NCBI RefSeq assembly: GCF_030376615.1
Contig: NZ_JARRAB010000001.1
Coordinates: 1-64,000 of the forward strand
DNA: 64,000 nucleotides
Reading direction: 5' to 3'
DNA from: Pseudomonas sp. sp1636
Lineage (GTDB): Bacteria > Pseudomonadota > Gammaproteobacteria > Pseudomonadales > Pseudomonadaceae
The translations under genes were made by a program, and so were the position numbers. This document shows positions 1 to 8,566 of this stretch, piece after piece. The notes beneath the pieces were generated by a model. The model made no database searches. It was given only the letters and a program-made list of their open reading frames with translations, and was not told the origin of the DNA. Each line of letters begins with the position of its first letter. Within the stretch, counting starts at the first letter, position 1.

Positions 1-260
1 TCTGCAAGCTCGCGTCCCAGTCCCGCCAGGAGGCCGAGTGCAGGTGTTGCGTAGGGGGACGAGCCGCATGGATGCGGCGAGAGGCTTAATGGGCCAGGGA
101 TGGCCCTTGTAAGCCGGCCCCCGGAGCGGCGCCGGAGCGAGGGGAGTTTCGCGCAGCGAAACCCGGATGCCGGGTGCCCTTCTTTGGCACACCTTTCTTG
201 GGCAAGCAAGAAAGGTGTGGCGCCCGTGAGGGGCGCAACCCAAACGTCCAGCACACGCGT
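1..260. repeat. Chain-of-hairpins extragenic element
   Basis: No convincing gene is seen here. The stretch is a series of consecutive perfect stem-loops: 63-78 (5-bp stem GCCGC/GCGGC), 91-106 (GGGCCA/TGGCCC), 146-162 (GTTTCGC/GCGAAAC), 188-219 (13-bp stem CACACCTTTCTTG/CAAGAAAGGTGTG, 6-nt loop) and 220-236 (GCGCCC/GGGCGC). Similar long intergenic elements recur in Pseudomonas genomes as I remember them, but this is not checked. The left boundary may lie outside the window. Open frames across it look like shadows. Confidence 0.5.
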
Positions 261-348
261 TAACGGGCCATGCCAAGTCTTCGGCAGAGACGCACAAACT
301 TGCCAGTCCGGTGTCAAGCTCAACGTCCCCACAGAAATGCGAAGAACC

Positions 349-382
349 AAAAAAAACGGCCCATCAGCCAGGCCGTGGGCCG
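349..382 (-). terminator. Rho-independent terminator downstream of the GYD gene
   Basis: Read on the minus strand, a GC-rich stem (CGGCCCA/TGGGCCG) with an internal GC-rich loop is followed by a run of eight T. It lies about 60 bases past the stop of the GYD gene. Confidence 0.7.
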
Positions 383-439
383 CTACAACACAAGCGAAGC
401 GCCTGCAGCTATGGCAAACCATGCAGGCAGGATCAGGTT

Positions 440-730
440 CTAAGGCATGCTGCCGATGATCTTGCGGATCTCTTGCTCCGAGAAGCCGCGCAGCGTCTGC
501 GTGCGCGTATTGCCCAGCGAGCCGACTTTCAACAGCAGGGCGGTGGCGGCGGCCTCGTCCCCCTCGACAACCAGCACCAGGTCGTAATTGCCGACGGTCC
601 AGTAGACGGCCTTGACCGTTACGCCCGCCTTTTCGCCCAACGCCTTGAATGCCTGAAAACGATCCGGTGAGTCTTGAACCGCCCGGATGCCCTGATCGGT
701 GAAGTTAACCAGCGAAATGAAAGTTGCCAT
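440..730 (-). CDS. GYD domain-containing protein
   Basis: A 96-residue protein that begins MATFISLVNF and fills a single GYD domain, including the conserved segment around VGNYDLVLVVEGDE near residues 46-59. GYD proteins are small ferredoxin-like-fold proteins of unknown function. The frame stays open upstream, but this ATG is chosen because an AAGGGG ribosome site lies about 8 bases before it and the domain starts directly. It is transcribed alone, with its own terminator downstream at 349-382. Function cannot be inferred further. Confidence 0.85.
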   Translation of the reverse strand: MATFISLVNFTDQGIRAVQDSPDRFQAFKALGEKAGVTVKAVYWTVGNYDLVLVVEGDEAAATALLLKVGSLGNTRTQTLRGFSEQEIRKIIGSMP

Positions 731-955
731 GATTACACCCCTTGTTAGGGTTGCCGAATGGCGGTCACAGAGTCGACAGCGATTACCTGGAAGAGGGCCG
801 CCATTCTTCCAAATCCGCGAATCGACCATCAATCGCTTGAGCCTGTTGCTTGCCCGCCACGGTGCGGACTGAGGCCGCTGCCCCACCGCGCCAACGTGCC
901 TTGCTAGGAATAGCAGCTCACGGCATCCCCCGCATGACCACTGATCCGCACAGGC

Positions 956-993
956 AAAAAAAACCGGCCCCACACAACGGGGTGGGGGCCGGC
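956..993 (-). terminator. Terminator downstream of putP
   Basis: On the minus strand a CCGGCCCC/GGGGCCGG-type stem closing over about 20 bases is followed by eight T. It lies about 105 bases past the putP stop. The rest of 731-1099 holds no gene that I can support. Confidence 0.7.
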
Positions 994-1057
994 AAAGCAC
1001 TATCGGGTCGTCGTGGGGCCCGAGCCGGGCATCAGCAGTGAAATCCTGACTCGGGCG

Positions 1058-1089
1058 CCCCGCCTGCAGACGACCGGCTGCAGGCGGGG
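1058..1089. other. Perfect 12-bp stem-loop just after putP
   Basis: CCCCGCCTGCAG pairs perfectly with CTGCAGGCGGGG across an 8-base loop, 10 bases beyond the putP stop codon. There is no adjacent T run, so it is more likely a 3' mRNA-stabilising hairpin than a terminator. The true terminator seems to be at 956-993. Confidence 0.5.
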
Positions 1090-1099
1090 ATGAAACTCA

Positions 1100-2584
1100 T
1101 CAGGCCAGCTTGCGCGCGACCTCGTCGAACTGGGCTTGCAGGGCCGCTTCCGGCTCCTTGCTCAGCAGGCTGACGACGATGATGGCCAGGGTCGCCAGGA
1201 TGAAGCCGGGGATGATCTCGTACAGGTCGAAGATACCGCCGGACAGCTGCTTCCAGACCACCACGGTCAAACCGCCGAGGACGATACCGGCCAGGGCGCC
1301 GTTGCGGTTCATCCGCTTCCAGTACAGCGACAGCAGGATGGCCGGACCGAAGGCGGCGCCGAAGCCGGCCCAGGCGTAGGACACCAGGCCCAGTACGGTG
1401 TTGTCCGGGTTCATGGCCAGCACCAGGGCGATGAGCGCAATCAGCACCACGGCGCCACGGCCCACCCAAACCAGTTCGCTATCGCTGGCGTGCTTCTTGA
1501 GGATGGCCTTGTAGAAGTCTTCGGCCAGAGCCGAGGAGCTGACCAGCAACTGCGAGTCGGCGGTGGACATGATCGCAGCCAGTACGGCGGCCATCAGGAT
1601 ACCGGCCACTACCGGGTGGAACAGGCTGTTGACCAGCACCATGAATACGGTTTCGGCGTCGCCCAGGTCGGTTTCCAGGAAGCCGACGCCAATCCAGCCG
1701 ATGGCCAGTGCGGCAATCAGGGTCAGAGCCGTCCAGCTGACGGCAATGCGACGGGCAGTCGGCATGTCCTTGTCATTGGAGATCGCCTTGAAACGCGCCA
1801 GGATGTGCGGCTGGCCGAAGTAGCCCAGGCCCCAACCGAGCAGCGAAAGGATCGCGATGATGCCCAGCGGCTGACCCTTGACATCGTTGAAGAAGGTCAG
1901 CAATTCCGGGTTTTTCGTGGCTATCGCCAGGTGCGCGGCTTCGACACCGCCTACGGCGTTGAGCGCAAACACCGGCACCAGCACCAACGCGGCCGCCATC
2001 AGCAGGCCTTGCACCACGTCGGTCCAGGCCACCGCGAGGAAGCCGCCGAACAGGGTGTAGGACACCACCGCCAGGGTGCCGACCACCACGGCGATCTGGT
2101 AGTCGAAACCGAACACGGTTTCGAACAGCTTGCCAGACGCCACCAGACCGGAGCTGGTGTAGAACAGGAAGAAGGTCAGGATGATCAGCGCCGACACCAC
2201 GCGCAGGGCGCGGGATTTGTCGTTGAAGCGGTTTTCGAAGTAAGACGGCATGGTCACCGAATCATTGGCCGTGTGCGAGTACACCCGCAGACGCTGGGCG
2301 ACGAACAACCAGTTCAGCCAGGTGCCGGCCAGCAGGCCAGCAGCGATCCAGGTGGCTTCGAAACCGGCGGCCAGGGCATAGCCCGGCAAACCCAGCAGCA
2401 GCCAGCCACTCATATCGGAAGCACCCGCCGACAGCGCGGCGGTGGTCGGGCCAATGGAACGGCCGCCGAGGATGTAGTCGGACAAGTTGCTGGTACGCCG
2501 GTAGGCCACCAGGCCCAACCACAGCATCAGTACCAGGTAGACCACGAAGGTCACCCCTACAACAAAAACGTTCTGCTCACTCAT
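1100..2584 (-). CDS. putP: Sodium/proline symporter PutP
   Basis: A 494-residue inner-membrane solute:sodium symporter that imports L-proline with Na+. The length equals the usual PutP length. The motif ASDMSGWLLLGLPG near residues 55-68 contains the Asp-Met-Ser-Gly core (D57, S59) equivalent to the Na+ site of E. coli PutP. Thirteen or so hydrophobic segments are visible. The frame continues upstream, but MSEQNVFVVG is the natural start, directly before the first membrane segment. It lies downstream of putA on the same strand, separated by 152 bases, so uptake and catabolism of proline are encoded together. No putR/pruR regulator is seen nearby. Confidence 0.95.
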   Translation of the reverse strand: MSEQNVFVVGVTFVVYLVLMLWLGLVAYRRTSNLSDYILGGRSIGPTTAALSAGASDMSGWLLLGLPGYALAAGFEATWIAAGLLAGTWLNWLFVAQRLRVYSHTANDSVTMPSYFENRFNDKSRALRVVSALIILTFFLFYTSSGLVASGKLFETVFGFDYQIAVVVGTLAVVSYTLFGGFLAVAWTDVVQGLLMAAALVLVPVFALNAVGGVEAAHLAIATKNPELLTFFNDVKGQPLGIIAILSLLGWGLGYFGQPHILARFKAISNDKDMPTARRIAVSWTALTLIAALAIGWIGVGFLETDLGDAETVFMVLVNSLFHPVVAGILMAAVLAAIMSTADSQLLVSSSALAEDFYKAILKKHASDSELVWVGRGAVVLIALIALVLAMNPDNTVLGLVSYAWAGFGAAFGPAILLSLYWKRMNRNGALAGIVLGGLTVVVWKQLSGGIFDLYEIIPGFILATLAIIVVSLLSKEPEAALQAQFDEVARKLA

Positions 2585-2736
2585 CTTGTTGTTCTCGTAT
2601 TCGCACGGCTCGGGCCGTGACTCTAATTTTAAGCGGCCGCCGTATACGGCCACTGCCTTGAAACCACCAACCCGGTGCACGCCTGCTAACCCGGCCGGAG
2701 GCGGTGGCAGGCCTTGTGAGCCTGCCCTCGATGAAC

Positions 2737-5700
2737 TCAGTCCTCGTCGCCCAGCGACAGCAGGGAGGCGTTGCCGCCCACCGCCGTGGTGTTGACCGAG
2801 GTGGTGCGTTCGTTGACGAAGCGCAGCAGGTAGCTCGGCCCGCCGGCTTTCGGTCCGGTGCCGGACAGACCGCAACCGCCGAACGGCTGCACACCGACCA
2901 CGGCACCGATCTGGTTGCGGTTGACGTAGAGGTTGCCGACGCGCGCCAGCGCCTCGATGCGCGCGGCGGTTTCCTCGTTGCGGCTATGCACGCCAAGGGT
3001 CAGGCCGTAGCCGGTGGCGTTGATCGCAGCGACCACTTGCTCCAGCTCGCTGGCCTGGTAACGCACGATGTGCAGGATAGGGCCGAAGTTTTCTTTCTTC
3101 AGCTCGGCGATGCCGCCGATCTCGAAGGCCACCGGAGCGACGAAGTGACCGTTCAAGCCAGCCGGCAATGCCGTTTCGGCAATCAGCTTGCCCTCGCCCT
3201 TGAACTGGGCGATATGCGCGTCCAGGCCCGCCTTGGCTTCGGCATCGATCACCGGGCCGACATCGCTTTCGCGCAGGTGGGTCGGGCCGACTTTCAGTTC
3301 GGCCATCGCCCCCTTGAGCAGATCCAGCACGCGCTCGGCGATATCGGCCTGCACGTAGAGCACGCGCAGGGCCGAGCAACGCTGGCCGGCGCTGGTGAAG
3401 GCCGACTGCACGGCATCCTTGATCACTTGTTCCGGCAACGCGGTGGAGTCGACGATCATCGCGTTCTGCCCGCCGGTCTCGGCGATCAGTGCGGCGATCG
3501 GGCCGGCCTTCTCGGCCAGTTGGCGGTTGATGATCCGCGCGGTGTCGGTCGAACCGGTGAAGCACACGCCGGCGACCCGGGCATCGCGGCAGAACACGCC
3601 GCCCAGGGTGGCGCCATCGCCCGGCAGGAAGGCGATCACGTCCACCGGCAGGCCGGCTTCGAACATCAGTTGCAGTGCGCGCGCGGCGATCAGGCTGGTC
3701 TGCTCGGCCGGCTTGGCCAGCACACAGTTACCGGCCACCAGCGCGGCGGCGATCTGGCCCAGGTAGATGGCCAGCGGGAAGTTCCACGGGCTGACGCAGA
3801 CGAAGATGCCACGGCCTTCGTGGAACAGTTCGTTGCGCTCGCCGGTCGGCCCCTTGAGCTCTTCGCGGCCCAGACGCAGGCGCGCCTGTTGGGCATAGTA
3901 ACGGCAGAAATCCACCGCCTCGCGCACTTCGTCGATGCCGTCCTGCATCGATTTGCCGGCCTCCACGGTGCACAGCGCCATCAGCTCGCCGCGATTGGCC
4001 TCGAGCAAATCGGCCAGGCGCTCGAGGATGCTCGCACGGCTGTCGACCGGCGTGGCATTCCAGCGCGGCCAGGCGGCGCTCAACCCGTCCAGCGCCTGAG
4101 CGGCCTGGGCGGCGCTGGCGAACTGGGCGCTGCCGACCAGCTTGCTCAACTCATACGGGCAATACACGTCCTGCGCGGTGCCGGGCAGCGACTGCCCGTT
4201 GATCACCGGCGCGGCCTGCCATTGACGATTGAGATGGGGCTGATAGGCGAGCTCGAGCTCAGCGAGAGAGTGCTGGATGTTCATGTTGAGGCCTTGGGAG
4301 TTTTTCCGCGCAGCGCCGAACAGTGCAGGCGGAAGGGGGATTTTGTCATTACCGAGGGTTTTAAACTTGCACAGTTGCGTCACCGGATGATCGAGAAGTG
4401 ACTCGATCGGCGTATTCGGGTCGACCAACTGGTGGACGAACGAGGAGTTCGCGCCGTTCTCCAGTAGGCGGCGCACCAGATACGGCAGCAAATCCTTGTG
4501 CGCACCGACTGGCGCATAGATGCGCACGGTCTTGCCATGCTTCTCCAGCACGGTGTCGTACAGCGCGTCGCCCATGCCATGCAGGCGCTGGAATTCGAAC
4601 TCGCGCGGCTGCTGGCACTCGGCGGCCATCGACAGGATGCAGCTGACGGTATGCGCGTTATGGCTGGCGAACTGCGGGTAGATCACGCCGCGGGCGAAGT
4701 CCGACAGCAGGAAGCGGGCGCAGGCCAGGTAGGAGGTATCGGTGCCTTCCTTGCGGGTGAACACCGGGTAGCCGTCCAGCCCCTGCACCTGGCACTGCTT
4801 GATCTCGGTGTCCCAGTAGGCGCCCTTGACCAGACGCAGCGGCATCTTGGCACCGAGCTCCTTGCCCAGCAGGCACAGCCACACCAGCACCGGCAGGCAG
4901 CGCTTGGAATAGGCCTGCACCACCAGGCCGAACTCGCCCCAACCGGCGATGGCCGGGTCGCGCATCAATTTTTCATAGAGCTCCAGCGACAGCTCCAGGC
5001 GGTCGGCTTCCTCGGCGTCCACCGAGATACCGACGCCCAACTTGCGCGCCCGCACGGCCAGCTCGCGCACATTGGCGAACAGCTCGGTCAACACGCGCTC
5101 GCGCTGGGCCACTTCATAACGCGGATGCAGCGCCGACAACTTGATCGAGATCGACGGTTTCGGCCCCGGGCCGACCTGCGCCTCGGCACCCACGGTGTCG
5201 ATGGCCAGGCGGTAGTCGGCCATGTACTTCTCGGCGTCGGCGGCGGTCAGCGCCGCCTCGCCGAGCATGTCGAAGGAGTAGGTGTAGCCCTTCTGGCGCT
5301 CGGAACGACCGTTCTTCAGCGCTTCGGCAATGTTGCGGCCGAGCACGAACTGCTTGCCCATCAGCTTCATCGCCTGGTTCATCGCGGCGCGAATCACCGG
5401 CTCGCCGGAGCGCTTGATCAGGCGGCCAATGACCTTCTTCGGGCGGCCATCGGCGGCGTCCGGATCGACCACCTTGCCGGTCATCACCAGGCCCCAGGCC
5501 GCGAAGTTGACCAGCACGTTATCGCTCTTGCCGAGGTGGCGTTCCCACTCGGCGGCGCTCAATTTGTCGCGGATCAGCGCGTCGGCGGTAACCGCGTCCG
5601 GCACGCGCAGCAAAGCCTCGGCCAGGCACATGAGCATCAGCCCTTCCTGGGTGTCGAGGCTGTACTGACGAAGCAGTGCGTCGAGGGTATCGACGGCATT

Positions 5701-5925
5701 GTCCCGGCTACGCACGTCTTCGATCAACGTGCGGGCATTGCGGCGGATAGCCTCGATGCCGGCGTCGCCGGGGTCGCCGGGGTCGGCGAGCTTGAGAAGC
5801 TCAGTAAGATAGGCTGCCTCGTCAACGCTGTAGTTGGCGCTGATGACAGGGAAAAAATCGGCGGCCTTGGCGGTCGAGATCCGGTTAAGGAACTCGTCCT
5901 GCAAGACGTGACTGGCTTTAAACAT
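2737..5925 (-). CDS. putA: Bifunctional proline dehydrogenase / glutamate-semialdehyde dehydrogenase PutA
   Basis: A protein of about 1062 residues that oxidises L-proline to glutamate in two steps: an FAD-dependent PRODH barrel (roughly 180-490, with KLSALHPRYE and RLVKGAYWD) and an NAD-dependent P5C dehydrogenase (roughly 560-1050). The dehydrogenase has catalytic Glu816 in ETGGQN and Cys850 in SAGQRCSA. There is no N-terminal ribbon-helix-helix domain, so it should not repress its own operon, unlike the roughly 1320-residue PutA of E. coli or P. putida; P. aeruginosa has the same short form. MFKASHVLQ is preferred over an ATG three codons upstream because AAGAGG sits about 9 bases before it and abuts the first ATG. 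Confidence 0.95.
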   Translation of the reverse strand: MFKASHVLQDEFLNRISTAKAADFFPVISANYSVDEAAYLTELLKLADPGDPGDAGIEAIRRNARTLIEDVRSRDNAVDTLDALLRQYSLDTQEGLMLMCLAEALLRVPDAVTADALIRDKLSAAEWERHLGKSDNVLVNFAAWGLVMTGKVVDPDAADGRPKKVIGRLIKRSGEPVIRAAMNQAMKLMGKQFVLGRNIAEALKNGRSERQKGYTYSFDMLGEAALTAADAEKYMADYRLAIDTVGAEAQVGPGPKPSISIKLSALHPRYEVAQRERVLTELFANVRELAVRARKLGVGISVDAEEADRLELSLELYEKLMRDPAIAGWGEFGLVVQAYSKRCLPVLVWLCLLGKELGAKMPLRLVKGAYWDTEIKQCQVQGLDGYPVFTRKEGTDTSYLACARFLLSDFARGVIYPQFASHNAHTVSCILSMAAECQQPREFEFQRLHGMGDALYDTVLEKHGKTVRIYAPVGAHKDLLPYLVRRLLENGANSSFVHQLVDPNTPIESLLDHPVTQLCKFKTLGNDKIPLPPALFGAARKNSQGLNMNIQHSLAELELAYQPHLNRQWQAAPVINGQSLPGTAQDVYCPYELSKLVGSAQFASAAQAAQALDGLSAAWPRWNATPVDSRASILERLADLLEANRGELMALCTVEAGKSMQDGIDEVREAVDFCRYYAQQARLRLGREELKGPTGERNELFHEGRGIFVCVSPWNFPLAIYLGQIAAALVAGNCVLAKPAEQTSLIAARALQLMFEAGLPVDVIAFLPGDGATLGGVFCRDARVAGVCFTGSTDTARIINRQLAEKAGPIAALIAETGGQNAMIVDSTALPEQVIKDAVQSAFTSAGQRCSALRVLYVQADIAERVLDLLKGAMAELKVGPTHLRESDVGPVIDAEAKAGLDAHIAQFKGEGKLIAETALPAGLNGHFVAPVAFEIGGIAELKKENFGPILHIVRYQASELEQVVAAINATGYGLTLGVHSRNEETAARIEALARVGNLYVNRNQIGAVVGVQPFGGCGLSGTGPKAGGPSYLLRFVNERTTSVNTTAVGGNASLLSLGDED

Positions 5926-6358
5926 CACGCCCATCCTCTTATGGAGACTGTTGTTGTGGGTATCACTGCTATGGGTCTAGCGCAGATGTGCGGATCAGGC
6001 CAATACGCCATGCCAACCACGCACGGCACACAGTGGAGGGGGAATTTAGTGGCATAGCCATGGCCGCTTCTTGCAGAAAGCTCTGGAGTTTTTGCGAAAA
6101 ACTCCAGGCGGGGAACTAACGGCGAACAGGCGTTCGAATTGCCGCTGGCTGGAGCAGCCGGATAGCCAGCGGCTTTGGCCGCTGAAACAGGCCTGGCTGT
6201 GGGGCGACTCGATACGCCTATCGCCCGGCGAGCGGGCGAACCAGCAGCGCAGCCAGGCTGCGCAGCGCGCCACCGAGCGGCAACCGCGCCACGCCGATCA
6301 TCATCAAGCCATGCGCCATGCTTGTTTCCCGCCGCCAGCGATGCCAGCCAACGCCTGC
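5926..6358. other. Intergenic region with inverted repeats
   Basis: No gene is seen. The region would hold the putA promoter. It contains a perfect 11-bp hairpin with a 3-base loop at 6083-6107 (CTGGAGTTTTT/AAAAACTCCAG) and a looser one around 6140-6175 built on CCGCTGGCT/AGCCAGCGG. Neither has a T tail on the side needed for termination. Confidence 0.4.
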
Positions 6359-6637
6359 TCAGCCGAACTGCTCGTCATAGGCCGCCGGGGTGATACCGGC
6401 GCCGAGCAGGCATTCGCGCAGGTGTTTGATTTCCTGCTTGCTGCACACATTGCTGTGATGCGGGTGATGCAGAAAGAACTCGTGCTGGTTCAACAGCACG
6501 CGAAAGCGCGCCCCGAGAATCGGCTCGACCGTCGCGCCGAGGTGATGCAGCAATGACTCGACCTCCCGCCAGTGGACGTTGCCAGGCAACGGCCCCTGGA
6601 AAATCGAGTGCAGCAGAACCTGGTACTTGTGGCTCAT
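6359..6637 (-). CDS. Small protein with HicA-like C-terminal pattern
   Basis: A 92-residue protein starting MSHKYQVLLH, with a good AGGAG site about 8 bases upstream. Residues 23-85 resemble the HicA/YcfA fold in pattern: a WREVESLLHHLGA helix, a strand with FRVLLNQHEFFLHHPHHSN, and a closing helix. The conserved glycine-histidine region of active HicA toxins is not clearly present, and no HicB-like antitoxin gene lies next to it. A toxin role is therefore not supported. It is best called a conserved hypothetical protein. Confidence 0.65.
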   Translation of the reverse strand: MSHKYQVLLHSIFQGPLPGNVHWREVESLLHHLGATVEPILGARFRVLLNQHEFFLHHPHHSNVCSKQEIKHLRECLLGAGITPAAYDEQFG

Positions 6638-7000
6638 GGTTCGGTCTCCTGGCAAATACCCACTGTTCGTAGGATAGCGGAGTGCGCGCTTGTGCCTCGC
6701 AAGCCCAAGGTTCCATGGCCGGCGCCGGCAACAAACCGGCACGACGGACACCGGCTTGAACCCGCTCGCCCCGCGCGGCTCCGCTTCAGGCAGGCCAGCC
6801 ACCGACGCTGGCTACCTCGTCGAGAACGGCGCAGTCCCATGCCGCCGTGTCCAACGCGCCGATGCCGACCCACACGGCGCGCTGCGCACCGCCAAGGCCA
6901 GCCGGTACATGTTGGCGATGAACCGAAGAACTGGAGTGCTCTTGGCGCGCCACCGCCAGGCCGGGATCGGACTGCAGAGCATGAATGGCTGGCAACGGCC

Positions 7001-7146
7001 GAGGCTGTGTAAAAACGCAGACACCGTTTTGAAGTCTGCGTTGCTACGTAGTTTGGTTGGTCAGCAGCCCTAGAATTTGCATAGGAGCGCGTTTTTCGGT
7101 GCGATTCTGACTGTCAAACTCGCTCTAAAACGTTTGCACACAACCT
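7001..7146. mobile_element. MITE-like element with imperfect terminal inverted repeats
   Basis: The left end GGCTGTGTAAAAACG near 7003-7017 and the inverted right end (reading GGTTGTGTGCAAACG on the other strand, about 7130-7144) match at 12 of 15 positions. No coding capacity is seen between them. The end sequence resembles termini of Pseudomonas insertion sequences. It marks the left side of the mer island. The remaining parts of 6638-7234 hold no gene I can support. Confidence 0.4.
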
Positions 7147-7234
7147 GGGCCAGAAGCAGACGGTCGTGATCGGCAGCGGGCTTATTACGTCGCTTCACGG
7201 ATTGCCGACTTAGCGTGGCGACATCCAGCTGGGT

Positions 7235-7633
7235 TCAATCCCCAGCTAGTGCATTGATGATAGGGCAAGCGGCCCCGCCATCGCCCACATCACATTGCTG
7301 TACGAGTCCGCCAAGTACCTTCTGCATGGCCGCAAGATCGTCCATCTTTTGCTGAATCAGAGTCATCTTCCGCACAGCCAGTGCGCGCGTCTCAACACAA
7401 GTGCACGCAGCATCTAGCGTCAGCAGCGCGCCCACCTCATCCAGCGTGAAGCCAAGCGCCTGTGCTCGTTTGATGAAGCGCACCCGCTTGATCTGCTCAG
7501 GTAGATAGCGCCGATAACCACCGAGCGGTTTTGGTGGCTCATCCAGAAGGCCGCGCCGCTGGTAATAGCGAATCGTCTCGATGTTCACCCCGGCAGCTTC
7601 CGCCAGCTTGCCGATAGTCAGCGCTGTCGCCAT
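7235..7633 (-). CDS. merR: Mercuric resistance regulator MerR
   Basis: A 132-residue Hg(II)-responsive MerR protein. It has the N-terminal winged helix (LTIGKLAEAAGVNIETIRYY), a dimerisation helix, and the three Hg-binding cysteines at about C79, C114 and C123. Their spacing of 35 and 9 residues is the same as in the classical Tn501/Tn21 proteins. ATG is chosen over the GTG one codon earlier because GGGAG lies at a suitable distance. It is divergent from merT and shares the promoter/operator at 7644-7674. It represses, and with Hg(II) activates, the merTP operon by twisting the long promoter spacer. Confidence 0.93.
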   Translation of the reverse strand: MATALTIGKLAEAAGVNIETIRYYQRRGLLDEPPKPLGGYRRYLPEQIKRVRFIKRAQALGFTLDEVGALLTLDAACTCVETRALAVRKMTLIQQKMDDLAAMQKVLGGLVQQCDVGDGGAACPIINALAGD

Positions 7634-7643
7634 CACAACTCCC

Positions 7644-7674
7644 TTGACTCCGTACTCAGGTACAGGATTTAGAG
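7644..7674 (+). promoter_or_regulatory. merT promoter and MerR operator
   Basis: A -35 TTGACT (7644-7649) and a -10-like TTAGAG (7669-7674) are separated by the 19-bp spacer typical of MerR-controlled promoters. The spacer holds the dyad GTAC-TCAG-GTAC, closely matching the classical mer operator. The -10 is weaker than in Tn21. Confidence 0.8.
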
Positions 7675-7708
7675 TAACGCTTGGCTAGATAGGTTCAAGG
7701 AGATCGCG

Positions 7709-8056
7709 ATGACTCAGCTCACCAGTAAAGGATCGCTTATCGCGAGTGCATTGGCCGCCATTGGTGCATCAGTGTGTTGTGTCGGACCGCTCGTACTGTT
7801 GGCGCTTGGTATCAGCGGTACGTGGATCGGCAGCTTGACGGCGATGGAACCATATCGACCTTACTTCATCGGTCTGACTCTGCTGTTTCTCGGGCTGGCT
7901 TTCCGCAAGCTCTACCTGATGCCGCAGGTGTGTGCAGCAGACACGGCCTGTGCAGATCCGCGCACGACCACTCGGCAGCGGCTCGTATTCTGGATCGTAA
8001 CCGGGCTGCTACTGGGTCTGCTGGTCGTGCCGTGGATCGCCCCACTGTTCTATTGA
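7709..8056 (+). CDS. merT: Mercuric ion transporter MerT
   Basis: A 115-residue inner-membrane protein that takes Hg(II) from MerP and passes it to the cytoplasm. Three membrane segments are visible. The first carries the vicinal cysteines C23-C24 (SVCCVGP), and the cytoplasmic loop carries a second pair, C75 and C81, as in the family. AAGGAG lies 7 bases before the ATG. It is the first gene of the merT-merP-GDCCVxC operon. Because no merA follows, imported mercury would not be reduced by this locus. Confidence 0.93.
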   Translation: MTQLTSKGSLIASALAAIGASVCCVGPLVLLALGISGTWIGSLTAMEPYRPYFIGLTLLFLGLAFRKLYLMPQVCAADTACADPRTTTRQRLVFWIVTGLLLGLLVVPWIAPLFY

Positions 8057-8068
8057 AGGAGACTCACC

Positions 8069-8344
8069 ATGCGCAAATTGCTACTGGCTGTGCTCGTCGT
8101 CTTGCCTCTCATGACGCTGGCGGCTTCACCGGAAACCATTACGCTCGACGTGCGGAAGATGACCTGCGCGGTCTGCCCGATCACGGTCAAAAAATCACTA
8201 GAAAAGGTGCCCGGAGTGAGTGATGTCAAAGTCGATTTCGTTGAGAAAACGGCCACCGTCACGTTCGACCCGGATAAAACAAACTCCGAGGCGATGACCA
8301 CAGCGACTACGAACGCGGGTTATCCCTCCACAGTGCACAAGTGA
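8069..8344 (+). CDS. merP: Periplasmic mercuric ion-binding protein MerP
   Basis: A 91-residue protein with a Sec signal peptide (about residues 1-19, ending TLAAS) and one heavy-metal-associated domain. The metal site MTCAVCPITV holds the two cysteines. It binds periplasmic Hg(II) and hands it to MerT. It starts 12 bases after merT with a GGAG site, so the two are co-transcribed. Confidence 0.93.
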   Translation: MRKLLLAVLVVLPLMTLAASPETITLDVRKMTCAVCPITVKKSLEKVPGVSDVKVDFVEKTATVTFDPDKTNSEAMTTATTNAGYPSTVHK

Positions 8345-8351
8345 GGCGGCA

Positions 8352-8561
8352 ATGCGTGCCATAACCCTCGAATCGGTATTAACTTGTCCGCACTGCGGTT
8401 ATGCCCAACTGGAAACCATGCCCACAGATGCATGCCAGTTCTACTACGAATGCCTGAACTGTAAGACGTTGCTACGACCGCAAGCGGGCCACTGCTGTGT
8501 TTTCTGTTCGTTCGGCTCTGTGCCATGTCCGCCAATTCAGCAGCAGCGAGGATGCTGCTGA
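8352..8561 (+). CDS. GDCCVxC-type cysteine-rich protein
   Basis: A 69-residue cysteine-rich protein only 7 bases after merP. It has CPHCGY near residue 12, a second CLNC pair, and GHCCVFCSFGSVPCPP, the signature of the GDCCVxC (seleno)protein family, with His in place of the usual Asp. Members of this family occur in mer operons, and some use selenocysteine; here all positions are Cys. The role is unknown, but thiol chemistry with mercury is plausible. It is the last gene of the operon; transposon-like ends follow directly where merA would be expected. Confidence 0.8.
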   Translation: MRAITLESVLTCPHCGYAQLETMPTDACQFYYECLNCKTLLRPQAGHCCVFCSFGSVPCPPIQQQRGCC

Positions 8562-8566
8562 ACGGG

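Noticed and set aside
1136..2620. Long plus-strand frame opposite putP
   Set aside because: It is antisense to a clear PutP gene, and its composition (Gln, His, Arg rich) is that of a shadow frame in GC-rich DNA.
4498..6057. 519-residue plus-strand frame opposite putA
   Set aside because: Antisense shadow of PutA with no recognisable domain or ribosome site.
6359..6637. HicA toxin of a toxin-antitoxin pair
   Set aside because: No HicB partner is adjacent and the key HicA residues are not clear.
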